Below, piece by piece: positions 53,283-64,000 of a stretch of 64,000 bases of DNA. The position numbers were made by a program, and so were the translations under genes. Source of the DNA: Epiperipatus broadwayi (Eukaryota > Onychophora > Udeonychophora > Euonychophora > Peripatidae); contig JAQFVV010000022.1 of assembly GCA_028023455.1 (NCBI GenBank), forward strand, positions 7,891,100-7,955,099, given 5' to 3'. The notes under the pieces are model-generated. The model did not search any database. It was not told the origin of the DNA and saw only the letters and a list, made by a program, of their open reading frames with translations. Numbering within the stretch: position 1 is the first letter of the stretch; each line of letters begins with the position of its first letter.

Positions 53283-53590
53283 TATAAGGAGTGAATTCTT
53301 CTTATGACAAATTTGTTTTATTTGAGAGATGTGAATTCCTTTCATTGCACAGCTATTTCATCTTTATGTAAGAGATGATAAAATCCCTCTTACATGTTAA
53401 ATGAGAATGTACATGAATATATATATAGTAATATATTTATTTTTGCCACTTATTAAATAAGCCATTATTTGTGATCCTAAGTTAGTTTGTTTAGAAGCTT
53501 CCTATATTATATTTTGTATCAATAGATAAGTTCTATGTATTATTAAAAGGAACTTTTATCTGTGAAATGTGTATAAAACTATATTCCAAA
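53283..53590 (+). repeat. Dispersed repeat R2, copy 1 (about 300 bp)
   Basis: Blocks TTATGACAAATTTGTTTTAT, GAGAGATG, GTAATATATTTATTTTTGCC, CCATTATTTGTGAT, TAGAAGCTTCCTATATTATA and AATAGATAAGTT occur in the same order as in 57182-57470. The right part is the better conserved. Its nature is unknown; it could be a MITE or a 3' end of an element. Confidence 0.75.
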
Positions 53591-53599
53591 TTAGTTATA

Positions 53600-56500
53600 T
53601 TTTATTAATAAATAATATAATTCTCTTTTATATAACCTTGCTTAAGTTTCATTTTTTTCAGTCTATAGAAAACTGCACTGAATATGCATTTTGGGTGCTA
53701 TTCATGACAACTTATATAAAAAATATATTTTATAAACTAATATTATGAAGTTGGAAAGGGATGATATCACTCTTTATTCAGTTTAGCTAAGTACATGTGT
53801 TTTCCCATGAGCGCCATTAGATTGTTTTCAATCTAGATAAGTATCTATTTATAGTGTACTTGAGTTCAAACTCATTCAGTACATATTTATTACACATGAC
53901 TTGGATGACTATTGAACAAAATGACATTCTTACATTTTATCTATATTGATAAAATTACAAGATCCCAATATTACCAAAGTTTATACTATAGATCAAAGAT
54001 TCTTATAGACATTGCTAGCTCATTAACGTATATTGATGAACAGACATGTATAATCCTATTAATGGCTTCCAAACAAGCATGTGAAGACCATTATTGATAT
54101 TGATGGCCATTTAACTAGATTATTTATCACAATAAAGGTAATAATGATGATGATGATAATAATATCATAATAATGATATTAATAGTAGTATCATAATAAT
54201 GATTATAATAGTGATGATGATACCAGCCATGGTTTATCAATAAACTCACAACAATAAATTCATCTTTATAAATTTATAGGCATCTATTAAAATTATCATA
54301 TTTCATACTGGGATTTAATAATACCAATAGTGATGATTGATCATCATGAATCTCTTTGTATAGTATTCAATTTTCTATAAACCCCTATTTACTAAAATAT
54401 ATTCATTCGCTAAACATTAAATTTAATGATTATAATTTATTAATGATGATTGATGGCGATCATAACTTTTATATAGTATTATTTGAAACATTTTTAACTA
54501 ATAACATGATATCCATCTTTGATGAGGATGATCTAAATTCATGGACACAACACAATTTTAGCTTTCTATGTTGAACTATAATTATCAAAATTTGTTTATT
54601 CTCAAGCATAATCCTTAAATACCCAAATATCAACATTCTAGTTTACCTATTATTTTGCGGACGCTTAATATTCGCAAGTGATTGCTCAATATATACGAAT
54701 AGTAATACTTAATAACTGCGAGCAATCATGCTGAATTAAAATGATAGAATTAAGATAAAAAAAAAACAAAACACAATATTCTTAATAATTACTCGGAAAC
54801 CAATTAAGATATATAATTATATTTTATTAACACTACTACTCTTTCTTTCTTCTTTAAAGTCAAATTGACAATTAAATAAATGGTTTATAAAAATTTATAT
54901 AAAATTAATAAAAAATTTATATGAGTATAAGCAAATAAACTTAATATATAGGTTTGTCATCTTTCCTGATATCTCAAAATAAGCTGACTTAAATCAATAT
55001 TAAAAAAAAATACATATTCTATAAATGCTTATTTAAGAATTTTCTTACTTATCATATCATAAAATAAATTTCAGGTGTAACTTGTATATGTTATTTCATT
55101 TCCATTCAAATGTAATGCCCTAATTTTTAATTTACTATTTTAAACTAATCATATATAACCTATTCTTTGATGTGTCTGGGTAAGCAGTTACACATTCACG
55201 CATTCGGTAATGTTAACATATATGTTTAAAATGTATACCCAAAAATTACATATATAAAAATATCTTTTTCTTTTGCAACCTTATAGCGAAAGAAAATAAA
55301 ATACATATATTATTTTTTTTTAATATGCAACAAGATAAAATAAAAATAAAAAACATTATAAGTGCATATATCTATAGGTTGCTCATCATCATTAACTACT
55401 GAAGAACAATTAAAAAGAAAAAACATTTCAACATTACAATATATAATAAAAAATAATGAAAATTTAAGTTTAAAGATTTAAATTATGTTTGTGCTATGTT
55501 GTGAGATATTGCAAATAACTATAGATAAACAAGTCTTTAATGTTTCTGTATCAAAAAAAAAAGAAAATTGCTTTGACCAGTAAGTTAAGGTTTACTTTTA
55601 ATAAGCAAAAGAATAAAATCGGTTAAAGAAAGTTCATATTTACCCGTCTACTTTTTACTCCTTATTAATGTCCTTAGTTTGAATTTTCAGACCACTTTTC
55701 TTGGCTCACCAATAAAATAAAAAAAAGAAAGTTATTGCAGATACTTTTAAGATAATGCTGAATCAATTGACTTTGCTTGTTTCTTTTTTTAAGTCCATTA
55801 TTATTCACTTTTGATTGGCTTCCTTCTACCATTTAAAAAAAAAAAAAGTTATTATAAGTACTTTGAATAAGTAGGTACCGGTGGATTTGCTTGTTTCTCT
55901 TCTCTAAAAAAATAATTGCTGTCGACACTTTAGATGATTGAGGTAAATCAACAAAAATTTGATTTATGGCTTCAAACTTGGTTCTACATGGCTGTTATGG
56001 ATTTTCTCTTCCTCCTATTCCCTCTTCTCCATTGTTTGAAAGGCAATGAGCTTTTAATAAGACATGAACTAGGAACAAAGCATTCCATATAGCTTGTGTG
56101 GTTGGCTTCAAAATTTATCATTTTGTTGGTTATTACTGGATACATGATTTCATAATAGACAGATCAGTGATTTTGACTCTTCTGTATTAATCAGGAAGCA
56201 AAAAAATGGTTTAGCAATGCAAAGGCATATTCTTATGCATAACCAAATATGTTAATATCATTTTTATAATTATTACTAGCTTATAATAAATTCAATCTTG
56301 TTCCATTTCTCTCCTATTCTTTAATATTGCTTGAAAATTGCTTTATTTAAACGCACATTTCATTTGCTCTTTTTTTTTTCCAACTTTCAAAGAGTGAGAA
56401 AAAAAGAATTAAAGCGTTCACTCTTTTTTTCAAAAAAAAAGATTCGAGCTTACATTTCTGCTTAAGAATTATAACAAGGAAGGACGACTGAGTTGAGTCT

Positions 56501-57175
56501 CAAAATAATAATAATAATTTAACTGATCATCTCTCTAAAGAAATTTATTACTGACTGATCATCTCTTTTAAAAAAATTAATGATTAACTGCCTAAAAAAA
56601 TTGTTTTAATCGTTTATATCGCGAAAAAAAAACATCTGGAGATCTTATCTTAAAAAATCAAAGCTTCACAAGTTTGAGGTCGGTCACTATCAAAAAAGAT
56701 TTAAAATTGAATGCTATGATTATCTACATTAAAGCACCTCTTTTGTAAAATAATTTTAAGATACAGATAACAACTGGCCATCTATAGCCATCAGAAATAA
56801 GTGTAAAAGCATCTTTGTGTTTGTACAGATCTATTCATTGTTTCACACGTGTACAATTTTTATCTCCTAATCTAACAGTTTTATTTTACACCTTTTTGAT
56901 TTACTCTCTTTTAAAAAAATGAAAGTTAAATAAATTTAACACATATTATTTAATAATAAAAAATTATATAATAAATCATAAAAAGAACTGTTTATTCATA
57001 ATAATAGATTTATACATATATGTACATTTTATACATATAAATCTCTGTATGTATAAAAGAATAAAATTTTTTTTTTTTTTTTTTAAATAATTGAATACTA
57101 TATGTATATGTACAATATATATATATATATATATGTATATATATTCGTTTTAACATATATATATATATATATATA
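53600..57175. other. AT-rich DNA, no gene recognised
   Basis: Contains imperfect (ATR)n repeats near 54130-54230, several A- and T-runs, and (TA)n near 57118-57180. The open frames at 53912-54097 and 54356-54574 are within chance length. Confidence 0.4.
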
Positions 57176-57181
57176 TATATG

Positions 57182-57470
57182 TAAGAGACGGCAAATTCAT
57201 ATTATGACAAACTTGTTTTATATGAGAGATGCAAATTTTTCCCATTGTGTTGTGATTTCATTTTTTTTGTAGAAGATGCTAAATTTATCTCATTCTATAT
57301 TAAATGAGAGTGTACTTGAATACATACAGCAATATATTATTTTGCATTTGCCACATTATTAAATAAAACCATTACTTGTGATTGTAACTTATCTTGATCA
57401 GAAGCTTTCCATATATTATATTTTATAAATAGATAAGTTTGATGTATTGTTATAAAAGAAAAACTATATA
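57182..57470 (+). repeat. Dispersed repeat R2, copy 2 (about 290 bp)
   Basis: A diverged copy of 53283-53590: TTATGACAAACTTGTTTTAT, GAGAGATGCAAATTT, AGCAATATATTATTTTGCAT, ACCATTACTTGTGATTG, CAGAAGCTTTCCATATATTA and ATAGATAAGTTTGATG, in the same order. Confidence 0.75.
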
Positions 57471-57474
57471 TATA

Positions 57475-58140
57475 TATTGTTCCGGTAAAATCACCATGCT
57501 TAATCATGCACAGTAATCCGAATTCGAACCCTGTCCACATCTAGGAATAAATTCCAAAATGCAAACTAAATTCAAACCCAACCCCTGGCATGACCAACCG
57601 ATGAATGACACAACAACGGTACGTGGTTTTCCCTTTACTAGCTCATCGGGAAAACACAGACTAAATTACTCTACAATCAGTTATTCATATATATCTTATA
57701 TTCGAGATATTGGTACAGTTAATAATTCAATATATATATATTTAAGTTGTCGATACAGACAGCAGGAGACTAACTAGATTTCGAGAGTAATAAGACAAGA
57801 GAGACAAAAATAAATTAGATAAATTTTTAATAATTATAGAAATCATTGAATACTATGTATAGATACGATAAAGTTTTCATACGTATATTTATAATAATTT
57901 GCTACTAGTCCTTAATAATCGTTTTAGACTGATAAACAAAACGCATGCCAATATTTATATGTTTTAAATGGTCGTACGAGTTGATATGAGAATCAGAGTA
58001 ATTTGAGCATTTAAAATATTTAATTCCTATTTTATATTAAGTTGTTTGATTTTAATAGATTCAAATCATTACATATACGGATAATTGGAGGAGGCTTTAT
58101 ATAAGAATATAATATAATAATGATGTACTGATGGTTGCAG
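57475..58140. other. Mixed block with one B-box-like site, no gene recognised
   Basis: The minus strand near 57520-57540 reads GGACAGGGTTCGAATTCGG, a strong B-box-like match. No convincing A-box at the right distance was seen, so I do not call a SINE. The 72-codon frame at 57559-57777 has no recognisable motif. Confidence 0.35.
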
Positions 58141-58590
58141 AGCTTAAGATATACTACAAAAATAACTTGCGGTGCATTGACGGAAGACCGGGCGGCTTGT
58201 ACTTTGACAAGTCTTAATGCCCCCAAGTAGATCCGGGACACTACAACCAGCCGGGATCATTTTTGAACCCCGGTGATCCAAGAGATTATCTGGAGAAGAA
58301 TTTCTTTCTTTCCAATTGGTAGTAAAACGAGACGCCAATTTAGGCATAGGAAAAGGCACTGCCACAGTAACATCGAGGAAGAGTGATCGGAAGTGGACTT
58401 AAAGCGAAACTATATAAATCCTTGATCATCTCTCCGTAACATTTTCTACGCAACAATCTGATATGACTATTCAAAATAAAACATGGCGAAATCAAAAGAT
58501 CACAAAAGTAACGATTAATTAATTTCACTCTGAAACCCATAACTCCCCAGGTTGTTCGGAAGGTAATAATAGTAACAAAAATATTCACTT
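58141..58590 (-). other. CpG- and GC-richer island with an open frame, function unknown
   Basis: 58160-58400 contains many CpG dinucleotides against a CpG-poor background. The minus strand is open from about 58395 to 58144, including AVPFPMPKLASRFTTNWKER and GSKMIPAGCSVPDLLGGIK. I do not recognise this protein. It could be a host exon or 5' region, or an old mobile element. Splice sites could not be assigned convincingly. Confidence 0.3.
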
Positions 58591-58599
58591 TATATTATT

Positions 58600-60490
58600 A
58601 CTCCGTTCATATATAAAAAAATAATATAATAAAAAGTTAGGCTTTATTTTATATTTGTTATTTGGAGCAAAGATTAAAATATCATTTTGACAAAATAAAA
58701 GGAACAATACAGGTATTTGAATATTTCTCAACTCAACATAAACGAACCAATTTTTAGTTCGATAAAAGAAAATTACTTTTAAAATGAATATAATAATAAT
58801 ACTATGAAATAAACTTTAATGGCTTTAACTAGAGTTGAAAAATATTATTATTGGCATCGCTTTGTTTGTAAATGTAAGTAATAATAAAAATATAAGTATA
58901 TTCACTAATGAATTACTATTAGGCACAAAATATTAGTAAATTATCATCTAAAGACTAGAGCACAGGATATTAGAGAAGAAATTTACTGACAGGCTTTAGT
59001 GTAACATTTTAACGAAGGAAAACAAGAAATTTACATGTAATTACTTAGATTAATTCATAACAGATTAAATAATAAAATTATTAAGCTTAGAGGAAAGTTA
59101 AAAAGTTCATGTAACAAGGGTTACCATTCTTTCTTCATCCGGCTTTTCTCCTTGCGGTAATGTTTATGCAGAACGTAGGCGCGCATTTTGGATTCCTTAG
59201 AATGGCATGATCAATTTAAAGGTTGGAATTGAGAAAACTGGAAGCACAGGAAACATTATAGATCAGCGGCTCGAAAGATTTAAATCGGCAGAACAGGGAT
59301 CAGCTTCTTGGACTTAGCCCAACATTATTGCAATTTACTGGGCAACTTCTTAATCACAGTTGATATGATTTCTCTGGAACAACTACTTTGCTGTAGCCCG
59401 TGATGGTCTATGCACAGCAAAAGTCAAAAAGTAGAGTCCCCCAGCATATTATAACATAAGATGGCTATGGTTGATCACTCTGCATAGTTTTTGTTCATGA
59501 CCCCGCCTCCTTTGATTTTCTGACCTCCAGCTATATCTAATTTTGACTATACAATTGCATTCACCTTTCTTGATAAGAGTCCTACATTTCTCATTTCCAT
59601 TGTTTGATTTACATTTATTTCTAAATTCAATACATGATTCTAAATTGACAAACTAAATAATTACATAGGAATTTGTGAATACAAAATTGAAATTCATTAT
59701 CTTAACTTTCAAAGTACAAACTAATTATTCTATACATTTTGTACACGTAAGATTTGACTAAAATTACCGATCAAAGGAATGTGACTTTTGATCAGCATTT
59801 TTAAATGACTTTGTATAATTTTGAAAGATTTAAAATTTAAAAAAAAATATACATGCAATGAAACTTTTAAATTGAGTGAATATAAACCTACAAATCACAC
59901 ACACGAATATTATTTATCATGATTTGTCATATTTATACTTGTAATATTTACATTAAATTCTTTTAAACAAAGCATAAAATAACTAACTTAAAATTTATGT
60001 GGCCTGGAATAGAAAAAGCCTCATTGCGGGTAAATAGTGATTTAGAATTACCGTACTTCAAAATGAAAACTATGAAACTAAGATCAATCCTTCAATCTAT
60101 CTGTTTCAATATATTATACCATTTATATATATGTGTGTGTGTGTGTTACAAATTGCTATTTAATATTGTATATCATTTAAATAAAAAAGAGAGAACCCGA
60201 TGTTTAATTTTTTTTGTAATATAATGTTGTTTTAAGAAAAATGTACAGTGAAAGTTTAATTTTTTTTAATGTAATTTAATTAAATAATAATACACTGATG
60301 TGTTGCGGTGAAACTTTTTATGTAATAATTTGTAGGCTTTTGTATATATATTCTGATTTACAGACTTAGTGCTTTCAGAGCCATTGTTGTTCCATATTCA
60401 TAGTCATTTCAGATTATTAATTATATGCAAATGTATGCTAATTGCCTCCTATATTATCCATTTTTTTAGAAATGGTAAAACAAGTGTCTC
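58600..60490. other. AT-rich DNA with one less AT-rich block, no gene recognised
   Basis: 59130-59420 is more complex in composition (CGCGCATTTTGG, GCCCAACATTATTGC) and holds several short open frames but no recognisable motif. A TATA(TG)n run lies near 60125-60145. Confidence 0.4.
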
Positions 60491-60496
60491 TTATGT

Positions 60497-60858
60497 TTAT
60501 TGGTTTGGCATTGCTGGTGATGAAACAAGCTTTTTTAACCTTCTTCTTGATATCGTTTTTTTTTGTACATAAAATATCAGCATTGAAGAGCTCAAATCTG
60601 TGGTTGCCTCCTGCTGATGATCAGCAAATACAGAGCTGCCTTCTTTTTTAGTTATTGCTCTTGTATATATGTATTTGTGCTGAGCCAATCTATTGCCCAC
60701 TGTTGCACTAGTTTCTCCATAATAAATTGAATCACACCCTATTTGAAGGCACACAATTCTATAAACTACTTGGGGGGGTGTTTCAATGTTTCTTTTATCT
60801 TTAGTATTATTAATAAGCCTATAAATTCGATATTGGAAAGTGCATACCGAATAATTGT
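60497..60858 (-). pseudogene. GIY-YIG endonuclease domain of a Penelope-like element
   Basis: The minus-strand frame opens after a TGA near 60860 and reads QYRIYRLINNTKDKRN, then ETPPQVVYRIVCLQIGC, DSIYYGETSATVGNRLAQH and more. This carries the GIY-YIG signature with a CX4C pair and the conserved Arg (NRLAQH), as in Penelope-like elements and in the other copy near 25.2 kb. The later part (VQKKTISRRRLKK) appears shifted, because the conserved Glu and Asn/Arg block is not seen in frame. No RT was found upstream (rightward) in the window. It is a truncated copy. Confidence 0.77.
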
Positions 60859-60869
60859 CTCAAATAGTG

Positions 60870-62050
60870 AAAGGAAATTTCAAAGGTAAAAGATTGCTAT
60901 CAAAAATTATTTTCTGCTAGTAATTATAAATGGCATGAATTCATAATGAGAAAAGAGACTTTGTAATAAAAAATGAGAAATTATAAAACAGAACAAAAGG
61001 TAAAAGGAATATGCACAAAACTTCAAAAAAAATCTGAGGACATAAAAGGAGCTGACAGGTTGGAAAAGTGTCTTTGTCTTGTTGTTCCAGAGTGTTGAGC
61101 AATTTGAAGTGCCCCATATTTTTAAAAAAAAAAAATTAATAAAATGTGTCCACTTAGATATGAACTGAAACTACTCTCCATGAGTGAATAGAACTCTATC
61201 ATTTGCTGACACTTTCTCTCGAGGAAAGTCACCTAGATCATCGTCTAGCTCTACCTAAATACCGATTGGAGATTTGGAAGGAATAAAACAATAAAATACT
61301 ACTGTTGTCTACCCATTGAAGGAATTAGACATCAAATATCAATCACCTACTTAAATATCAACTTACCAGTAAATTAATGGCCATAACTTTTATATAAATC
61401 TTTATGAACTGATATTTGAATGAAATGTTTATCCCATAATTTTCTGATTTAAAGATTTGCGAACTGAGTAGTGAATGAAACTGTTAACACAGAAAAATAA
61501 GACACAAACTAGCTATTACTTCAAGAAGAAATATTTGAATCAAATTTTTAAATTTGTTATGCATAATACTTTCCAATATTATAATTTTTTTAATCATAAA
61601 TATTAAATGTTAGATGGGCTAGAATAAATCTTTATTATTAACATAACTTTCATTGTATGTGTATAAAATTAATAATGTTATTATATTTAAGTTTCAGATT
61701 TGATTATTTAGATTCAAATTAGTGTATAAATTACCTTTGCTAAGTAGATTTATTTTCTTAATTAAGTCAAAGGGGAATATCTTCTACTACTTAATGGGAA
61801 TTTTAATCCTGATTGTATAATTACTATGAGTTATGATATGGTTGATGCAGAATCAGTGAGTCTAAGTGACTCTAGTGCCCTCATTTATAAATAAAAAACT
61901 GATTCAGCTCACAATTGTACTCATAACAGTTCTAGGCTGAGTTGATCAGGAAATATAGTTATATATTTTTAGAAATAGGAACAAAACTTCCTTCTTTTTA
62001 CATAACTTGATCAACTCACACATTTATTGTGTATAGAGGCCTAGTAAGAT
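60870..62050. other. AT-rich DNA, no gene recognised
   Basis: No open frame or motif above chance on either strand. Confidence 0.4.
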
Positions 62051-62054
62051 GTGG

Positions 62055-62062
62055 AAAACGTT

Positions 62063-62098
<36 letters not shown>

Positions 62099-62107
62099 AA
62101 CGTTTTG

Positions 62108-62145
<38 letters not shown>

Positions 62146-62148
62146 CAA
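62055..62148. repeat. Two adjacent perfect AT palindromes (cruciform-prone)
   Basis: The first palindrome, about 62055-62106, has arms AAAACGTTACAA and TTGTAACGTTTT around (TA)n. The second, about 62105-62148, has arms TTGTATTATA and TATAATACAA around (TA)n. They share the TT junction. Each could extrude as a hairpin about 20-25 bp long. Confidence 0.92.
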
Positions 62149-62149
62149 A

Positions 62150-63478
62150 TTAGTTATTTTATTAGTAAATAATTTTAATACTCTCCTACATGACAGGTTA
62201 ATATTTTTTTGTCAGCTTATAGTAAATTTTACTTAATATCACTTGGGATTTTTTGAAATTTTTTTTAATACTTTGGAAAACTGTAATAATTTCATAAATA
62301 TGTTTGTTATTAATGATAATATGAAATCAATTAAATGCCAATAAAATTTGTATAATTTTGATTTAGTTTCTTTGTTGTGTATATTCTTTATAACATTGAT
62401 ATTTATGTTTGATTTTAAGTCACATGTATTAGATTAACTATGGCATTTTCATATTTACACTGAAATATTAAATACAGGTATGCTAATAGCTTCTTTTGCC
62501 TAAGTATGTTAAATTACTGTTAGATAATATAACATTATTATATAAAAAATAAAAGAATGAGATATATTTTAAAAAATAGAGTTATTTGTTTACTTATTCT
62601 AAATATACTTCAAAATCAATAAAATGCCAATTTGATGTTGATATATATTTATCTGAAATAAGCACATATGCAATATAAGAGTTTTAGATATAAATATATT
62701 TTATCTTTTATAAGTGTAGCCATTCAAAGGGAGATAGATTTATTATTTATCTATTCTTTATATTTACAATTTTTGGCTTGATTAATTCATAGAGAATATT
62801 AAATAAGAAAAGCCAATCTCATTTCCCCACTATCTTTATAAGTATGGTATAGTTATTGTCACCCAAATAAATTGAATAGTTGAGAAGCATGTTTCCCACA
62901 TTATTTACCATTACAGTTTTGGTTCCCAGATATGATGCCTTGATAAACATTTTGTATAATTATACTTTTATTTTTCTTGATTTTTTTTTATCTGTGACAA
63001 GATAAGTCATTCAATCAGACTTATACTAATAATAATATTTTGCAACAATAATGCCTTTTGATTTGCATGTAATAATAATGTCAACTTTAATATGAGAAAA
63101 ATATATCAATTTATTGAGGGAAAGTTTGTAGAAAATTTATACCTCAAAAATGATTAAAATAAGCAGATTTTTATGTGCTTTAATTAAGATGGTTTTATAT
63201 TAGACAACAACAGATGGTATAACATGTTTTGGACTATTACTATATTTACAGATAGATATAGTGTTTTATAATAATTTATATTATTAAAGATATTTGAATA
63301 ACTTATAAATAAGATTTAAAATGATTATGTGGAAAAACAGGATATTATTCTTAAGAAAAATGGAGAGTCAATAATGAAAATATTTAGAAAATAGACAGAA
63401 GGAATCAAGAAAATGATAGAAATATTGCTGGAGCAAAAACTAATACTAGTAAAAATAGTGGTGATAAAATAAAACTGA
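62150..63478. other. AT-rich DNA, no gene recognised
   Basis: No motif or open frame above chance on either strand. Confidence 0.4.
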
Positions 63479-63481
63479 AGG

Positions 63482-63964
63482 ATGGTTAATAACTCTGGAG
63501 TTAATGCCTCAACAGTTGATGATAATTTGGTTGAAAAGAGTATAGATTTTTCAAAGTCATAAGTTAGTTTAAGTAATGATTTTGAGATTGTTAATTTTCA
63601 GTGAATAGTGAAGAAAAAGTTGCTTTCAATGTAAAAAATTGAATTTGAGAATAATTTGAAAATTGAATATTCTTTAGTTACTGAGTTTTTAATAAAGAAA
63701 CTGATCAATAAAAATAATAATTTTAAGTTTGAAAGTTTTTTAAGTAAGGAAAGAAAAACAATTGTAATAGATGGATTTTGTTTGGAAGAGAGTGCCACAG
63801 TGATCTCAATGTATGCTGATAATATTTTCATATGTGATAGTCTTGGATATAAAATTTTTAGTTTAGATGGAAATAATTATGTGATTGATGAAAATTTTGG
63901 GTTATTATGTGACAGAGACTTTTTTGATCAATTTGTGAGTAATATATGTATTTTAAGTATTTAA
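63482..63964 (+). pseudogene. Possible broken coding remnant of unknown function
   Basis: One frame reads MVNNSGVNASTVDDNLVEK and continues through three in-frame stops (about 63560, 63602, 63632) into an uninterrupted 109-codon stretch ending at TAA. That stretch contains KTIVIDGFCLEESATVISMY and ADNIFICDSLGYKIFSLDG. The amino-acid mix looks protein-like rather than random. I recognise no family; a viral or transposon-derived origin is conceivable but unsupported. A run of about 110 codons is near the longest expected by chance in 64 kb this AT-rich. Confidence 0.25.
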
Positions 63965-64000
63965 TTGTTAACAAGAACTATATCAAGATATATTACCATG

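Noticed and set aside
53912-54574. Open frames of 61 and 72 codons
   Set aside because: They are at chance length for this base composition, with no motif and no support from neighbours.
57520-57540. SINE or tRNA gene at a strong B-box-like site
   Set aside because: No A-box at proper spacing and no tRNA-like folding was found on the minus strand.

Overview
This is a very AT-rich, repeat-dominated stretch of a eukaryotic nuclear genome, most likely an invertebrate animal. The evidence is the content: several kinds of non-LTR retrotransposon, two Penelope-like GIY-YIG fragments, short tRNA-derived SINEs, many palindromic MITE-like elements and very long pure (ATT)n microsatellites. There are no bacterial-type operons. 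I cannot name the phylum from sequence alone, and I found no host protein-coding exon that I can defend.

Region by region. 1-3.2 kb is AT-rich DNA with one SINE-like remnant. 3.27-13.56 kb is the centrepiece, a chain of three non-LTR retrotransposons separated by (ATT)n. In order it is: (ATT)149; a CR1/Jockey-like element with an open 833-codon endonuclease/reverse-transcriptase frame (+); (ATT)~163; an L1/Tx1-like element of about 5.7 kb with ORF1 and ORF2 (-); a short (ATT) remnant; a second, 5'-truncated CR1-like element (+); (ATT)~68. 13.6-29.7 kb holds foldback/MITE elements, an old non-LTR 3' end (20.65-21.48 kb, -), a GA-rich polypurine tract, and a Penelope-like GIY-YIG domain near 25.2-25.6 kb. 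29.7-29.95 kb carries two adjacent tRNA-derived retroposons. 30.397-36.612 kb is a complete insertion of a second L1/Tx1-like element (-), bounded by a 17-bp target-site duplication. 36.6-48.6 kb is mostly unannotatable AT-rich DNA with SINEs, a 119-bp direct repeat pair and a 418-bp palindromic MITE with TA duplication. 48.68-49.5 kb repeats the theme: a third 5'-truncated CR1-like element flanked by (ATT)n on both sides. 49.5-64 kb holds dispersed repeats, a second Penelope-like GIY-YIG fragment (60.5-60.86 kb, -), AT cruciform palindromes near 62.1 kb, and a possible broken coding remnant at the right edge.

The most interesting pattern is the repeated use of (ATT)n as a retrotransposon landing site. 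Three CR1-like insertions share one orientation relative to the repeat, and one L1/Tx1-like insertion uses the opposite strand. The L1/Tx1-like element sitting in (ATT)n encodes an AT-hook in its ORF1 protein, whereas the related element inserted in ordinary sequence with a TSD shows no such motif. This suggests, but does not prove, ORF1-guided targeting to AT microsatellites. Nearly all frame breaks that I could localise in the two L1/Tx1-like elements lie in homopolymer runs, so either natural decay or long-read indel errors could explain them.
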